From positions 36,115 to 60,703 of the forward strand of contig PBKF01000010.1 of assembly GCA_002722105.1 (NCBI GenBank): a DNA stretch of 24,589 bases. The letters are read 5' to 3'. The stretch is from Fidelibacterota bacterium (GTDB taxonomy: Bacteria > Marinisomatota > Marinisomatia > Marinisomatales > UBA1611). The notes beneath the pieces were generated by a model. It saw only the letters and a list, made by a program, of their open reading frames with translations. It was not told the DNA's origin and ran no database searches. Shown in pieces: positions 24,507 through 24,589 of the stretch; within the stretch, counting starts at the first letter, position 1, and every line of letters starts with the position of its first letter. The position numbers and the translations under genes were made by a program.

Positions 24507-24589
24507 ATGAATCATATAAGCATTAAAAAGGGTCATGATATTCGTATTGCTGGCGTTCCGCCAAAAGAAATTTCAACAATTTCAGGTGT
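24507..24589 (+). CDS. nqrA: Na+-translocating NADH:quinone reductase subunit A, N-terminus only
   Basis: The frame from the ATG at 24507 is open to the window end (27 codons). It reads MNHISIKKGHDIRIAG then VPPKEISTISG, matching the NqrA opening (ITIKKGLDLPIAGTP in Vibrio), which is distinctive. NqrA is a peripheral cytoplasmic subunit of Na+-NQR, which oxidises NADH, reduces quinone and pumps sodium. It lies 24 bases after nuoN, same strand, with no Shine-Dalgarno evident. RnfC, the homologue in Rnf complexes, has a different N-terminal pattern, so NQR is favoured. Only the first part is seen, hence the remaining doubt. Confidence 0.82.
   Translation, partial: MNHISIKKGHDIRIAGVPPKEISTISG

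Noticed and set aside
24507..24589. RnfC instead of NqrA at the right edge
   Set aside because: The I-x-I-K-K-G-x-D-x-x-I-A-G opening is the NqrA pattern; RnfC N-termini have a Gly-Gly-x-His-Pro type segment that is absent here.
1..24589. CRISPR array, prophage, integron or defence system
   Set aside because: No spaced direct repeats, integrase, transposase, nuclease-defence or phage structural genes were seen; gene content is housekeeping, envelope and respiratory.

Overview
The window is AT-rich, densely packed DNA from a Gram-negative, probably marine bacterium. The outer-membrane polysaccharide exporter, the ADP-heptose adenylyltransferase, the 11-gene complex I locus beside a Na+-NQR gene, and a Bacteroidota-style 30-residue basic ribosomal-type protein together suggest the FCB side of the tree. 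Candidatus Marinimicrobia (SAR406) fits best, but this is inference from gene content and protein style; no rRNA gene is present to settle it.

Layout. (1) Positions 1-4870, minus strand: a surface-polysaccharide operon read right to left as SLBB/Wza-like export protein, Wzz-like co-polymerase with an unusual N-terminal helix-turn-helix, Wzx-like flippase, and a sulfotransferase that runs off the left edge. The genes overlap by a few bases, so they are probably co-translated. (2) Positions 5139-7115, plus strand: serS and plsC, back to back. A 343-base spacer follows. (3) Positions 7459-12439, plus strand: rfaE2, an MltD-type lytic transglycosylase with two LysM domains, an HU/IHF protein, a tiny ribosomal-type protein, a probable terminator, then xseA, xseB and nadK. 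(4) Positions 12487-13828, minus strand: a CoA-binding Rossmann protein and a stand-alone proline dehydrogenase. (5) Positions 13970-24482, plus strand: nuoA-B-C-D-H-I-J-K-L-M-N in one tight operon without nuoE, nuoF or nuoG, followed after 24 bases by the start of nqrA.

How the genes work together. The left block builds and exports a probably sulfated surface polysaccharide. The middle block is housekeeping: translation, phospholipid and LPS precursor synthesis, wall remodelling, DNA architecture and repair, NADP supply. The right block is respiratory: proline dehydrogenase and an NADH-module-less complex I diverge from a shared 141-base promoter region, and Na+-NQR appears to be encoded directly downstream.

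The most unusual observations are a tandem 46-residue repeat grafted onto the N-terminus of NuoC, a Wzz protein carrying a cytoplasmic DNA-binding-like domain, and the head-to-tail arrangement of an EFG-less Nuo operon with nqr. No mobile element, CRISPR array, tRNA or rRNA was seen.
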